Shown here piece after piece: positions 36,899 to 45,875 of a DNA stretch of 64,000 nt. Source of the stretch: Sphingomonas spermidinifaciens (GTDB taxonomy: Bacteria; Pseudomonadota; Alphaproteobacteria; Sphingomonadales; Sphingomonadaceae); assembly GCF_002351485.1 (NCBI RefSeq), contig NZ_NWMW01000003.1, forward strand, positions 186,001 through 250,000. Reading direction: 5' to 3'. Each line of letters starts with the position of its first letter. Position 1 is the first letter of the stretch. The position numbers were made by a program, and so were the translations under genes. The notes beneath the pieces were generated by a model, which was given only the letters and a program-made list of their open reading frames with translations, was not told the origin of the DNA and made no database searches.

Positions 36899-38821
36899 TC
36901 AGGCTCGCGCGTCCACCAGTCCCTCGCTGTTGTGGCGCAGCGCCTTCAGCACGGTATCGACGATATGCGCGGCGTTCAGCCCCGCCTCGTCATACTGCAG
37001 CTCGGGCTTGTCCTGGTCCTGGAAGCGGTCAGGAAGGCGCATCGTGCGCAGCTTGAGGCCCGCGTCGATCAGCCCCTGATCGCTGGCCATCGTCAGCACA
37101 TGCGCGCCAAGGCCGCCGATCGCATTCTCCTCGATCGTGACCGCCACCTCGTGCGTCGTGAGCAGGCGGCGAATCAGCGCCTCGTCGAGCGGCTTGGCGA
37201 AGCGCAGGTCGGCGACCGTGGTCGACAGCCCCTTTGCCTCGAGCGCCTCGGCAGCCTTCAGCGCTTCGCCCAGCCGCGTACCGAGCGACAGGATGGCGAC
37301 GCTCTTGCCCTCGCGCACGACGCGGCCCTTGCCGATCTCGAGCTTCTCCGGGACGACGGGCAGGTCGATGCCGATGCCGTTGCCGCGTGGATAGCGGACC
37401 GCGACCGGCCCGCTGTCATGCTCGGCCGCGGTGTAGGTCATGTGGACCAGCTCGGCCTCGTCCGCCGCGGCCATCACGACGAAATTGGGCAGCGACGCAA
37501 GGTAAGTCACGTCGAAGCTGCCCGCGTGAGTCGCCCCGTCCGCGCCGACCAGCCCGGCGCGGTCGATCGCGAAGCGGACCGGCAGGTTCTGGATCGCCAC
37601 GTCGTGAACGACCTGGTCATAGGCGCGCTGGAGGAAGGTCGAGTAGATCGCGCAGAACGGCCGCATCCCCTGTGCGGCCAAGCCTGCGGCGAAGGTGACG
37701 GCGTGCTGCTCGGCGATACCGACATCGAAGGCACGCGTCGGATGCGCCTGCGCAAACTTGTCGACGCCGGTGCCCGAGGGCATCGCCGCGGTGATGGCGC
37801 AGATGCGCGTGTCGGTCTCCGCCAGCTTCGCCAGCGTCTCGCCGAACACGTTCTGGTAGGAGGGCGGCCCCGGCGGCGCCTTGGCCTGCGCGCCGGTGAT
37901 GACGTCGAACTTCTGGACGCCGTGATACTTGTCCGCAGCGTTCTCGGCGGGGGCGTATCCCTTGCCCTTCTTGGTCACGACATGGACGAGGATCGGGCCT
38001 TCCTCCGCGTCGCGCACATTCTCGAGCACGGGGATCAAGTGGTCGAGATTGTGGCCGTCGATCGGGCCGACATAATAAAAGCCCAACTCCTCGAACAGCG
38101 TGCCGCCCATCGTCATCCCGCGCGCGAACTCGTCGGTCTTCTTGGCGGCGCTGTGGATCGGACGCGGCAGCTTGCGCGCGAACTTCTTGAGCGTTTCGCG
38201 CAGGCCCAGGAACTCGCGGCTCGACACGATCCGGCTGAGATAGGCCGACAGCCCGCCCACTGGCGGCGCGATCGACATGTCGTTGTCGTTGAGAATGACG
38301 ACCAGGCGATTGCCCGCCTGCTCGGCATTGTTCATTGCCTCATACGCCATGCCCGCCGACATCGCGCCATCGCCGATCACCGCGATCGCCTTGCCTGGCG
38401 AGCCCGTCAGCTTGTTGGCGATCGCAAAACCCAGCGCCGCCGAGATCGAGGTCGAGCTGTGCGCCGCGCCGAAAGGATCGTATTCGCTCTCGGTCCGCTT
38501 GGTGAAACCGGAGAGGCCGCCGCCGGTGCGTAGCGTCCGGATGCGGTCGCGCCGTCCGGTCAGGATCTTGTGCGGATAGCATTGGTGGCCGACGTCCCAC
38601 ACCAGCCGGTCGCGCGGCGTATCGAACACATAATGGATCGCCGTCGTCAGCTCGACCACGCCCAGGCCCGAGCCCAGATGCCCCCCCGTCGTGCCCACCG
38701 CGGAGATCGTTTCTGCCCGCAGTTCGTCGGCGAGCTGGCGAAGCTGGGCAGGCTTCAGGCGACGGAGTTCGGCGGGGGTCGGGACCGTGTCGAGCAGCGG
38801 CGTGTCGGGCAATTGTGACAT
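36899..38821 (-). CDS. dxs: 1-deoxy-D-xylulose-5-phosphate synthase
   Basis: Thiamine-diphosphate enzyme starting the non-mevalonate isoprenoid pathway (pyruvate plus glyceraldehyde-3-phosphate). The 640-residue protein has [12 protein letters not shown] at the front, the TPP motif from [18 protein letters not shown] to the NDND sequence (about 150-185), the pyrimidine-domain stretch [15 protein letters not shown], and the C-terminal transketolase domain. It supplies precursors for ubiquinone and carotenoids. A Met at the start ([10 protein letters not shown]) is standard. Confidence 0.97.
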   Translation of the reverse strand: MSQLPDTPLLDTVPTPAELRRLKPAQLRQLADELRAETISAVGTTGGHLGSGLGVVELTTAIHYVFDTPRDRLVWDVGHQCYPHKILTGRRDRIRTLRTGGGLSGFTKRTESEYDPFGAAHSSTSISAALGFAIANKLTGSPGKAIAVIGDGAMSAGMAYEAMNNAEQAGNRLVVILNDNDMSIAPPVGGLSAYLSRIVSSREFLGLRETLKKFARKLPRPIHSAAKKTDEFARGMTMGGTLFEELGFYYVGPIDGHNLDHLIPVLENVRDAEEGPILVHVVTKKGKGYAPAENAADKYHGVQKFDVITGAQAKAPPGPPSYQNVFGETLAKLAETDTRICAITAAMPSGTGVDKFAQAHPTRAFDVGIAEQHAVTFAAGLAAQGMRPFCAIYSTFLQRAYDQVVHDVAIQNLPVRFAIDRAGLVGADGATHAGSFDVTYLASLPNFVVMAAADEAELVHMTYTAAEHDSGPVAVRYPRGNGIGIDLPVVPEKLEIGKGRVVREGKSVAILSLGTRLGEALKAAEALEAKGLSTTVADLRFAKPLDEALIRRLLTTHEVAVTIEENAIGGLGAHVLTMASDQGLIDAGLKLRTMRLPDRFQDQDKPELQYDEAGLNAAHIVDTVLKALRHNSEGLVDARA

Positions 38822-38886
38822 TTCCGGTGTCTACCGTATCGAACCGGGCGTGTCGATTGTCGGACGGGCCGACTTTGGACGGTGAT

Positions 38887-39369
38887 TCAGCCTTCCGCCT
38901 GCGCGCAATCGGCGCAGAGCCCGCGCACCTCGACGATCGGCCGCCGCGCGACGAAGCCGCGGTCGCCCGCCACCTCGCGTACCATTGCGGTCACGCGGTC
39001 GGCGTCGAGATGCCGCGCCTCGCCGCACCGATCGCAGACGAGGAAGATGCAGTCGTGGAGGCAGCCCGGATGGGTGTTGGCGACATAGGCGTTGACGCTC
39101 TCGACCCGGCGGGCGAGGTCTGCGGCGACGAACAGGTCGAGGATTCGATAGACACTGTTGGCGGCGACGCGGCGGCCGACTTCCTGCGATACCGCCTCGG
39201 CGATGTCATAGGCGCTGGCGGGCTTGTCAAAGCGGGCAAGCACCTCGAACACGCTGGCGCGCATCGGCGTCCACTGTTCGCCCGCTTCCTCGAGTGTGGT
39301 GCGCGCGGCGGCGGTCAGCGCCTCGCCGCGGCTGTCATGATGGCGGTGCGATACCGATGCCTGGGCCAT
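38887..39369 (-). CDS. zur: Fur-family zinc-responsive regulator (Zur)
   Basis: DNA-binding repressor of the Fur family. The 160-residue protein has a winged helix (about 33-95, with TPMRASVFEVLARFDKPAS and NSVYRILDLFV), then metal sites: a His-rich stretch in NTHPGCLHDC and structural CxxC pairs at Cys112/115 and Cys152/155. The partner gene merC and the zinc-type spacing favour Zur over Fur or PerR. It follows merC by 38 bases and may be co-transcribed. Its control is probably exerted at the palindrome at 39825-39840. Confidence 0.82.
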   Translation of the reverse strand: MAQASVSHRHHDSRGEALTAAARTTLEEAGEQWTPMRASVFEVLARFDKPASAYDIAEAVSQEVGRRVAANSVYRILDLFVAADLARRVESVNAYVANTHPGCLHDCIFLVCDRCGEARHLDADRVTAMVREVAGDRGFVARRPIVEVRGLCADCAQAEG

Positions 39370-39407
39370 GATCTGGATTTAGGCGCCCGCCGCGCGGCGG
39401 GCAAGTT

Positions 39408-39800
39408 TCAGGCGCGGGCGGCGCGCTGGTTGAGGATGTGGCCGATCGCCAGCAGCGTGACCCCCGCGACGGTCACCCCGACCTCGCCCGGCCCATGCGG
39501 CAGAAGGATGTCGAGCGCCATCAGCACGAGCCCGGCCGAGCCGACAACGAGCGGCAGCCGCTGCCCATGCGTGCGAAGCCCCCGGCCCAGCGCCACCGCG
39601 CCAAGGATGACCGCGATGCCCAGCCCCACCTCATGCACCCGGTCGTCGAGCAGCGGCCCCGCGAACGAGGCGAACAGCGCCAGGACCACCGCACTCGCCA
39701 GGCAGTGCGCCAGGCACAGCGCCGACAGCGCGATCGCGATCCGATCGAGCCGGCCACGCGGCGGTTGAGTCGAGGCGGTATTGATGGCCACGACCGCCAT
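39408..39800 (-). CDS. MerC-domain membrane protein
   Basis: A 130-residue membrane protein with four hydrophobic segments. The MerC hallmark CLAHC (Cys29, His32, Cys33) lies in the first helix; the second Cys pair of mercury-transport MerC is not visible. Its position directly before zur and behind a palindrome suggests zinc-related import under Zur rather than mercury resistance, as seen for other Zur-linked MerC proteins. This link is inferred from context. Confidence 0.82.
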   Translation of the reverse strand: MAVVAINTASTQPPRGRLDRIAIALSALCLAHCLASAVVLALFASFAGPLLDDRVHEVGLGIAVILGAVALGRGLRTHGQRLPLVVGSAGLVLMALDILLPHGPGEVGVTVAGVTLLAIGHILNQRAARA

Positions 39801-39824
39801 CTAGAGGCTCCGGCACGAGGTTAC

Positions 39825-39840
39825 AACATCACATGATGTT
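39825..39840. promoter_or_regulatory. Palindrome, possible Zur operator
   Basis: AACATCA (39825-39831) and TGATGTT (39834-39840) form a perfect inverted repeat with a 2-base spacer, lying 24 bases upstream of the merC start and on the divergent side of ctaA. The AT-rich palindrome with ACAT/ATGT elements is of the type bound by Fur-family repressors. It fits a self-regulated merC-zur unit. Operator identity is inferred. Confidence 0.5.
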
Positions 39841-39944
39841 TTTCCCCGCCCCCCTCCCTCGCCCCCGGCGACCCCTCCTATCCCGACGCACCCGCCCCAT
39901 CGTCCCGGTTGAACGTCCCCCGCCGACGCGGCATAGGCGCTGCC

Positions 39945-40976
39945 ATGGCCCGATCGCTCGCCGCCGCGCCCCTTCCCGCTGCCTCAACGCCGCGCCCGCG
40001 CGCCATTGCCGCCTGGCTCTATGCCGTCGCGCTGCTGATCGTGCTGATGGTGGCGGTAGGCGGCATTACCCGGCTGACCGAATCGGGGCTGTCCATCACC
40101 GAATGGAAGCCCGTCTCGGGCGCGATCCCGCCGCTCGACGCCGCCGACTGGCAGGCGGAGTTCGCCAAGTATCAGGAAACGCCCGAATATCAGCAGATCA
40201 ATGCGGGCATGAGCCTTTCCGACTTCAAGTTCATCTATTTCTGGGAGTGGGCGCATCGCTTGCTGGGCCGGCTGATCGGCCTGGCCTTCGCGCTCCCGCT
40301 CCTGTGGTTCGCCGTACGGCGGCAGATTCCATCGGGGTACGGCCCGCGGCTGGTCGCGCTGCTGGCGCTCGGCGCGGCGCAGGGGGCGGTGGGCTGGTGG
40401 ATGGTGGCCTCGGGCCTCGTCGACCGGACCGATGTCAGCCACTATCGGCTGGCCGCGCACCTGTGCCTTGCGCTGTTCATCCTCGGCGGGCTGGTCTGGA
40501 CCGCGCGCGACCTTTCGGCGCTGGCCCGCGATCCCGGCGCGAAGGCGTCCACCCTCCGCCTGCTGCCGCTCGTCGCGCTGGGCATCCTCGCCGTGCAGAT
40601 CATGTTCGGCGCCTTCACCGCGGGGCTCGACGCTGGCCATGTCACGACCGAATGGCCGCTGATGAACGGCCGCGTGGTGCCGCAGGCCGCCTGGAGTGAC
40701 GCGCTCGATGATCCGTTCGCGATCCACTTCATCCATCGCTGGTGGGCTTTTGCCGCCTTTGCCGCGATGATGCTGCTCGCACGCGCCGCGAAGCGGGCCG
40801 GCGACCGCCGCGCGTCGATCGCGATCCATGTCGCTGTGGGCATTCAGGTCCTGCTCGGCATCGTCACGGTCATGTCGGGCGTCCGCTTCGAACCCGCCCT
40901 GACCCACCAGATCGTCGGCGCCCTCCTCGTCGCGGCCGCGGCCGCGGGCGCGCATGCTGCCGGACGGCGCGCATGA
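39945..40976 (+). CDS. ctaA: Heme A synthase (CtaA/Cox15 type)
   Basis: Oxidises heme O to heme A for cytochrome oxidase. The 343-residue membrane protein has about eight helices with the heme-ligating histidines in WEWAHRLLGRLIG, RLAAHLCLALF, FIHRWWAF and LTHQIVGALL, and the entry motif GGITRLTESGLSITEW. ATG 39945 is preferred over an in-frame TTG at 39909. cutA overlaps its stop. It implies an aa3-type oxidase elsewhere in the genome. Confidence 0.95.
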   Translation: MARSLAAAPLPAASTPRPRAIAAWLYAVALLIVLMVAVGGITRLTESGLSITEWKPVSGAIPPLDAADWQAEFAKYQETPEYQQINAGMSLSDFKFIYFWEWAHRLLGRLIGLAFALPLLWFAVRRQIPSGYGPRLVALLALGAAQGAVGWWMVASGLVDRTDVSHYRLAAHLCLALFILGGLVWTARDLSALARDPGAKASTLRLLPLVALGILAVQIMFGAFTAGLDAGHVTTEWPLMNGRVVPQAAWSDALDDPFAIHFIHRWWAFAAFAAMMLLARAAKRAGDRRASIAIHVAVGIQVLLGIVTVMSGVRFEPALTHQIVGALLVAAAAAGAHAAGRRA

Positions 40977-41290
40977 GCGACATCGCGCTCCTCCAGACGA
41001 CCTTCGGCACGGCGGAGGAGGCCGAGGCGGTGGCACGCGTGCTGGTGGAGGAAGGCCTCGCCGCCTGCGTCAACGTGATGGCGTCGTGCACCTCGATCTT
41101 CCACTGGAAGGACGCGGTCCAAACCGAGGTCGAGACGCCGGTGCTGTTCAAGACCAGCATGGCGCGGGCACTGGCCCTGCGCGATCGCCTGATCGAACTC
41201 CACAGCTACGACCTGCCGATGATCGAGCTGTGGCCCGCCGCCGCGACCGAGGACGGCGCGCGCTGGATCGAGGAAACGCTTGCCCGTTGA
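40973..41290 (+). CDS. cutA: Divalent-cation tolerance protein CutA
   Basis: Small trimeric protein of the CutA1 family linked to copper and other divalent cation tolerance. The 105 residues show the pattern LLQTTFGTAEEAEAVARVLVEEGLAACVNVM and SIFHWKDAVQTEVETPVLFKT (in parts), typical of CutA1. ATG 40973 overlaps the ctaA stop (ATGA). The biochemical role remains uncertain in the family. Confidence 0.94.
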   Translation: MSDIALLQTTFGTAEEAEAVARVLVEEGLAACVNVMASCTSIFHWKDAVQTEVETPVLFKTSMARALALRDRLIELHSYDLPMIELWPAAATEDGARWIEETLAR

Positions 41291-42077
41291 GTGGCTTGCC
41301 GCGGCGCTGCTGGCACAGGCAGGGACGCCGGTGTTCGCGCCGCCGCCGGGTGTGCCGCTGACGCTCGAGATCGACCATCGCCAGGTCGAGGCGGGGCGGC
41401 CCGAAAGGCATTATCGTTCGGCGCGCCGAATCGTCTTCGAACGTGATGGTGCGGGTTGGCGGGGCACGTTGACGCACGGCGGGGCGAGCGTCGATGCGCC
41501 GGGCGACGCCTTTGCCCGCGCATTGTCGGCGACGCTCGCGCAGCCGATCGTCTTCCGCATCGACAAGGCGGGCGCCGTCGTCGGCGTCGACGAGATAGAG
41601 GCGGTTTGGGGGCGGCTGGTCGCCGCGATGCACGCGGCGGCGGGCGATCGCGCCTCTGCTCCGCTCGTCGCGCTGCCACCCGCCGCGCGGCCGGGGATGC
41701 TCGCCAGCCTGATCGGCGACGCGATCGAGGCGCGCGCGGCCGGGGACGGCGCCTTTGCCGAGGAGCCCATCGACCTGCCCGCGGCGCCCGTCGCGGGCGG
41801 CGGCGCGCCGGCGATGCTCCCGGGCAAGCGGAGCGCCGCGATCGAGGGCGACCGGCTGGTGGTCCGGCTCGCCGCTGCAGGCCCGCTCGCCCTTCCCGCC
41901 GGCGCCACCAGCTCGATCGAGCGCACGACCCGGATCGATCCGGCGACAGGCCTGCTCGACGAACGGCGCGAGCGGGTCGAGAGCCGGATGAGCGACGGCA
42001 CGCTTGGCCAGTTTCGCGAGATGCATTATCGGCTACGGTATCAAGATACCCGTCAGCAAACCCGCCGCCAACCTTGA
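41280..42077 (+). CDS. Hypothetical protein, possibly exported
   Basis: A 265-residue protein with a short hydrophobic N-terminus (VEWLAAALLAQAG) and a long soluble domain with alternating charged strands (LTLEIDHRQVE, RIVFERDG, SIERTTRIDP). No family is recognised. TTG 41280 is used because GAGGAAA at 41270-41276 precedes it and no ATG or GTG lies near; it overlaps cutA by 11 bases. Strand-rich pattern and leader suggest a periplasmic beta-rich protein, an inference only. Confidence 0.65.
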   Translation: MPVEWLAAALLAQAGTPVFAPPPGVPLTLEIDHRQVEAGRPERHYRSARRIVFERDGAGWRGTLTHGGASVDAPGDAFARALSATLAQPIVFRIDKAGAVVGVDEIEAVWGRLVAAMHAAAGDRASAPLVALPPAARPGMLASLIGDAIEARAAGDGAFAEEPIDLPAAPVAGGGAPAMLPGKRSAAIEGDRLVVRLAAAGPLALPAGATSSIERTTRIDPATGLLDERRERVESRMSDGTLGQFREMHYRLRYQDTRQQTRRQP

Positions 42078-42170
42078 CTTTGCCCGCCCGGCGCGACATT
42101 GAGCGCGCCAGCACGCCGCCCCGCAACGGGCGGCGTTCGGTATTCCTCTACCCATAAAGGTCGAAGAGCC

Positions 42171-42650
42171 ATGAAGGCGCTCATGAAGACCACCAAGTCG
42201 GTCAAGCCGGCCGAGGTGGAAAAGAAGTGGCATATCGTCGATGCCGACGGCCTGGTGGTCGGTCGCGCGGCGACGATTATCGCCAATGTCCTGCGCGGCA
42301 AGCACAAGACGAGCTTCACCCCGCACGTCGATTGCGGTGACAATGTCGTCGTCATCAACGCCGACAAGGTCCGGTTCACCGGCAAGAAGCTGGCACAGAA
42401 GACCTATTACAAGCACACCGGCTATGCCGGCGGCATCAAGGAAGTGACCGCGGCCAAGGTGCTCGACGGCCGCTTCCCCGAGCGCGTGCTCGAAAAGGCG
42501 GTCGAGCGGATGATCCCGCGTGGCCCCCTCGGTCGCCAGCAGATGCGCAACCTGCGCATCTACAAGGGCGCGGAGCATCCGCACACCGCGCAGAACCCCG
42601 AAGTGCTCGATATCGCGGGCATGAACCGCAAGAACAAGGTGGGCGCATAA
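42171..42650 (+). CDS. rplM: 50S ribosomal protein L13
   Basis: Assembly-initiating ribosomal protein. The 159 residues contain [53 protein letters not shown] and [21 protein letters not shown] 42171 is chosen; the next ATG at 42183 (MKTTKSVKP) is a possible alternative. Its stop overlaps the rpsI ATG by one base, so L13 and S9 are co-translated as usual. Confidence 0.97.
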   Translation: MKALMKTTKSVKPAEVEKKWHIVDADGLVVGRAATIIANVLRGKHKTSFTPHVDCGDNVVVINADKVRFTGKKLAQKTYYKHTGYAGGIKEVTAAKVLDGRFPERVLEKAVERMIPRGPLGRQQMRNLRIYKGAEHPHTAQNPEVLDIAGMNRKNKVGA

Positions 42651-43195
42651 TGTCCGACAACCGCCAGTCCCTGTCCGACCTGGCCGCGCTGACCTCGGGC
42701 CAGACGCAGCCGGCGCAGACCTCGACCGAAGCCGAGGGCACGGAGGGCGCCGCCCCCGCCCAGCCGCAGGTGCCGACCACGCCGCTGCGCGAGCAGGAAA
42801 TCGACGCCTATGGCCGCGCCTATGCGACCGGCCGCCGCAAGGATGCCGTCGCGCGCGTGTGGCTGAAGCCCGGCTCGGGCAAGATCACGGTCAACGGCCG
42901 CGATCAGGAAGTCTATTTCGCGCGTCCGACGCTGCGCCTCGTCATGAACCAGGTGTTCCAGGTCGCCGAGCGCGAGGGCCAGTACGACGTCGTCTGCACC
43001 GTCAAGGGTGGCGGCCTGTCGGGCCAGGCCGGCGCGGTCAAGCACGGCATCGCCCAGGCGCTGACCCGCTACGAGCCGGCGCTGCGTCCGCCGGTCAAGG
43101 CCGCGGGCTTCCTGACCCGCGACCCGCGCGCCGTCGAGCGTAAGAAGTACGGCAAGGCGAAGGCCCGCCGCAGCTTCCAGTTCTCGAAGCGCTGA
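42650..43195 (+). CDS. rpsI: 30S ribosomal protein S9 with N-terminal extension
   Basis: Ribosomal protein whose basic C-terminal tail (FQFSKR) reaches the P-site tRNA. The core, from about residue 54 ([19 protein letters not shown]), is normal and includes [19 protein letters not shown]. It is preceded by about 50 low-complexity residues rich in Gln, Ser, Thr, Ala and Pro, making 181 instead of the usual 130. A strong terminator follows the gene. Confidence 0.96.
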   Translation: MSDNRQSLSDLAALTSGQTQPAQTSTEAEGTEGAAPAQPQVPTTPLREQEIDAYGRAYATGRRKDAVARVWLKPGSGKITVNGRDQEVYFARPTLRLVMNQVFQVAEREGQYDVVCTVKGGGLSGQAGAVKHGIAQALTRYEPALRPPVKAAGFLTRDPRAVERKKYGKAKARRSFQFSKR

Positions 43196-43212
43196 TCGGA
43201 TTTCGATCGAAC

Positions 43213-43245
43213 GAAGGGGGCGGTCCGGCGACGGGCCGCCCTTTT
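43213..43245 (+). terminator. Rho-independent terminator after rpsI
   Basis: A GC-rich stem formed by AAGGGGGCGGTCC (43214-43226) and its partner GGGCCGCCCTTTT (43233-43245) is followed by the end of a T-run. It lies 18 bases after the rpsI stop and closes the rplM-rpsI unit. Confidence 0.85.
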
Positions 43246-43328
43246 TCGTGGCGGTTTCGGCGTTCGGCCGCCCATTTTGGTCGCAGCGCGCTTGACCCCG
43301 GCCGGCCGAACGGCTTGACCGGCGCGCG

Positions 43329-44078
43329 ATGACCACGCGCGAGGTAACGGGCTTCCTCCCCCGCAACGATGTCCGCCTCGGGCCGGAGGACTGGCGTCAC
43401 ACGCTGGCCGACCGTGCCTTCACCATCGCGTGGGGCGCGATCCAGTGGCCCTGGCTTGCCAAGAGCCTGTCGGGCGGGCGCAAGGCGCAGAAGGCGGCGC
43501 TGCTGAAGCGCCTCGACCTCGCGCCCGACGCGCTCCCCAACCTGGGCAGCTGGAAGGCCGATACCGGCCTCCTCCACCTCGTCGTGGACGAGATCGAGGC
43601 GCGCCGGCCCGCCGTTGTCGTCGAACTCGGCGCCGGCGCCTCGAGCCTGATCGTCGCGCGCGCGCTTCAGCTTCATGGCGGCGGGCGGCTCGTCAGCCTC
43701 GACCAGCATGGCGATTTCGTCGCGGCGACTCGCGACTGGCTGCGCGAGCACGGCCTCGACGCCGACATGCGTGCCGCCCCGCTGATCCCCGCGCCCGCCG
43801 GCTGGCCCGGCCTTTGGTACGATGTCAGCGACCTGCCCGACCGGATCGACCTCCTCCTGATCGACGGGCCGCCCTGGACCCTCCACCCCTTCGTCCGCGG
43901 CGCGGCCGAGGTGCTGTTCGATCGGATCTCGGTCGGCGGCGCGGTCATGCTCGACGACGGCGCGCGGCCCGGCGAGCGGGTAGTGGCAGCACGGTGGCGG
44001 CGCAAATGGCCGCAGTTCGACTTCGGGCTGGAGCTGGGCGGCACCAAGGGCACGCTGATCGGGCGGCGGTTGCGATAA
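43329..44078 (+). CDS. SAM-dependent methyltransferase-like protein
   Basis: A 249-residue protein with a class I methyltransferase core: VVVELGAGASSLIVARAL (SAM-binding loop), GRLVSLDQH (acidic ribose residue at the end of strand two), and IDLLLIDGPPW (strand four with the catalytic-loop-like DGPPW). Such DGPPW-type sequences occur in Methyltransf_24-like proteins acting on sugars or small molecules. No substrate can be named. It stands alone after the rplM-rpsI unit. Confidence 0.78.
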   Translation: MTTREVTGFLPRNDVRLGPEDWRHTLADRAFTIAWGAIQWPWLAKSLSGGRKAQKAALLKRLDLAPDALPNLGSWKADTGLLHLVVDEIEARRPAVVVELGAGASSLIVARALQLHGGGRLVSLDQHGDFVAATRDWLREHGLDADMRAAPLIPAPAGWPGLWYDVSDLPDRIDLLLIDGPPWTLHPFVRGAAEVLFDRISVGGAVMLDDGARPGERVVAARWRRKWPQFDFGLELGGTKGTLIGRRLR

Positions 44079-44088
44079 CCTCTCTCGG

Positions 44089-44106
44089 CCCCGGACTTGA
44101 TCGGGG
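44089..44106. repeat. REP-like short palindrome
   Basis: CCCCG (44089-44093) and CGGGG (44102-44106) flank GACTTGAT, giving an 18-base hairpin of the CCCCGGACTTGATCGGGG type. Short dyads of this kind recur between genes in many alphaproteobacteria. Only one copy is seen here, between convergent genes, so it may be a single REP element or a weak terminator. Confidence 0.45.
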
Positions 44107-44184
44107 AACCCAATCATCCGCTCTAAGCGCTCTAGGAGAAAAGAAGCGGAACCCGAATCAAGTCGCAGGTAAAGGTACAGGCGG

Positions 44185-44931
44185 TCACACCCGGTGGTCC
44201 GGTCCGTCCATCACCCGCGCAATCGTCTCGAACGCGCGTCCCTCGACCCGGATCTCGTTGAACGAGGGCCGCGTCTCGCGAACCCGTTCCGACAGCGTGC
44301 CGGCGCCGATCAGGCGGACGGTGCGGCCCTCGATCTGATGCGTGACATCGAACGGGTCGTGGACATGGCCCGTCAACACCGCGTCTGCGCCCGCCCTCGC
44401 CAGCGCGGCCAGCGCGCGCTCGCCGCCATGCGTGCGCGCCTCGGTCCGGGTCCCCGCTTCGATCAGCGGATGGTGCGCAGTGACGAAGACGAGGTCGCCC
44501 TCGCCCGCCGTTTCGACCAGGCGGACGGTGTGCGCCAGCCGCTGCGGCGTCACGAACCCCTTTGACCAGTTGAGCCGAAACTGGAAGCGCGCGGTGGTGC
44601 GCAGCGGCGCGATCGTCACGCCGCGCACTTCAAGCGGCCGCTCGATCATCCGCTCGAGAACCTTGTAGCGGCGATAAGGCAGGAACAGCCGCGCGAGGGG
44701 GTTGTAGACCGGCAGGTCGTGATTGCCGACCTCGACCGTGGTCGGCCGACCGAGCGATTCGAGCCACGCCGCCGCCGCCGCGAACTCCTCCGACCGCGCG
44801 CTCTGGGTCAGGTCACCGGTCATCAGGATCGCGTCCGGCACCTCGTCGCGCACGATCCCCGAGAACCAGTCGAGCGCGGCCTTGTCCTCGGCGCCGAAAT
44901 GGAGATCGCTGACATGGAACAGCCGAATCAT
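44185..44931 (-). CDS. Calcineurin-like metallophosphoesterase
   Basis: A 248-residue phosphoesterase with the five metal and catalytic motifs in order: SDLHFG at 8-13, TGDLTQ near 37-42, VGNHDLP near 68-74, TAHHPLIE and GHVHDPF. It most resembles the class that includes cAMP or UDP-sugar/phospholipid phosphodiesterases; the adjoining lipid kinase gene hints at membrane lipid metabolism. Start 44931 (MIRLFHVSDLHFG) is selected since it begins at the first motif and overlaps the upstream stop by four bases. Confidence 0.86.
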   Translation of the reverse strand: MIRLFHVSDLHFGAEDKAALDWFSGIVRDEVPDAILMTGDLTQSARSEEFAAAAAWLESLGRPTTVEVGNHDLPVYNPLARLFLPYRRYKVLERMIERPLEVRGVTIAPLRTTARFQFRLNWSKGFVTPQRLAHTVRLVETAGEGDLVFVTAHHPLIEAGTRTEARTHGGERALAALARAGADAVLTGHVHDPFDVTHQIEGRTVRLIGAGTLSERVRETRPSFNEIRVEGRAFETIARVMDGPDHRV

Positions 44932-45761
44932 GCCGCCTCCTTCCGCGTGGCGATGAAACGCTCGGCGCTCATGCCGCCGACGATGCGGGTGCCGGGTTCC
45001 AGCCGCTCGGGCTCGCCGTCGAACAGCGCCAGCACGGGCCGCCGGCCCTCGATCACCAGATGCCGTGACAGCGCGTGCGTGACGGCGTCCGCGTTGACCC
45101 ACTCGCCCGTCACCCAGTTCCAGCCAAGCGCCGCGATCGACCGCCAGTCGCGCGCATCGATCCCCGCCACGTCGAGGCCTTGGGGATCGGGCTTGACCAG
45201 CACCGCCTGATAGCGGCGGCGCAGCCGCACCGTCCCTGACACCCGCACCCCCTTGCCGAAGGTGCGCCCCCAGGCATGGCGCAGCGCCCGGAAAAGCGCG
45301 AGGAAGCGCCGCTGGCGGACCGCCTCTCGCGCACGAAACCACTGCGCGGCGGGGCCGATGATGAGGCCGACAAAGGCGCGGTGCGGTCCCGCCTCGATAT
45401 AGGGCATGGCGAGCCTGCGATCGTTTTCATGCGCGGCATGGATGATCTCGTGCGGGTCGAGGCTCTCGTGCAGCGCGCGCGCCAACAGATTCATCGTGCC
45501 GCCCGGCAGGATCAGGAATCCGCCCTCCCAGTCGGCCAGTTTGCACAGCGCCGCGTTGATCGTGCCGTCGCCGGCGAACAGCACGACGGTGTCGGCGCCG
45601 ACGCGATCGAGTGCCTCGCCATCCGGCAGCGCTTCGTCGGGAAAGCCCGTGCGGCCGACCAGCTTCAGCCCGCGCTCCTCGAACACCGCCTCGATCGCAT
45701 CGCATTTCTCGCGCGTGGCCGATCCCGAGCTGGGGTTGGTGACGAACCAGAGATTTTGCAT
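44928..45761 (-). CDS. Diacylglycerol/lipid kinase family protein
   Basis: A 277-residue DAGK-catalytic-domain protein that phosphorylates diacylglycerol or a related lipid. It shows NPSSGSA at 9-15, the nucleotide-binding FAGDGTINAAL and LPGGTMNLLAR blocks, and a beta-rich C-terminal half typical of the YegS/DgkB family. It sits directly before the phosphoesterase gene with a four-base overlap and is divergent from mntH (114 bases). Whether it acts on diacylglycerol or a sphingoid base is open. The latter would fit a sphingolipid-making genus, but that is speculation. Confidence 0.86.
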   Translation of the reverse strand: MQNLWFVTNPSSGSATREKCDAIEAVFEERGLKLVGRTGFPDEALPDGEALDRVGADTVVLFAGDGTINAALCKLADWEGGFLILPGGTMNLLARALHESLDPHEIIHAAHENDRRLAMPYIEAGPHRAFVGLIIGPAAQWFRAREAVRQRRFLALFRALRHAWGRTFGKGVRVSGTVRLRRRYQAVLVKPDPQGLDVAGIDARDWRSIAALGWNWVTGEWVNADAVTHALSRHLVIEGRRPVLALFDGEPERLEPGTRIVGGMSAERFIATRKEAA

Positions 45762-45875
45762 AGGCCCCCGATCTTTCCGTACCCTCAACGATCGGTCCGG
45801 ACGAAGGATGCAGCCAAGCGACCGCCTTTGCGTTAGGGGTGCGGGTGCGATCGAACCGCCAAGGGGAATAAAGGG

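Noticed and set aside
35861..38533. 890-codon open frame on the plus strand
   Set aside because: It is antisense to cysD and dxs, both clearly real, and its product has the composition of a shadow frame.
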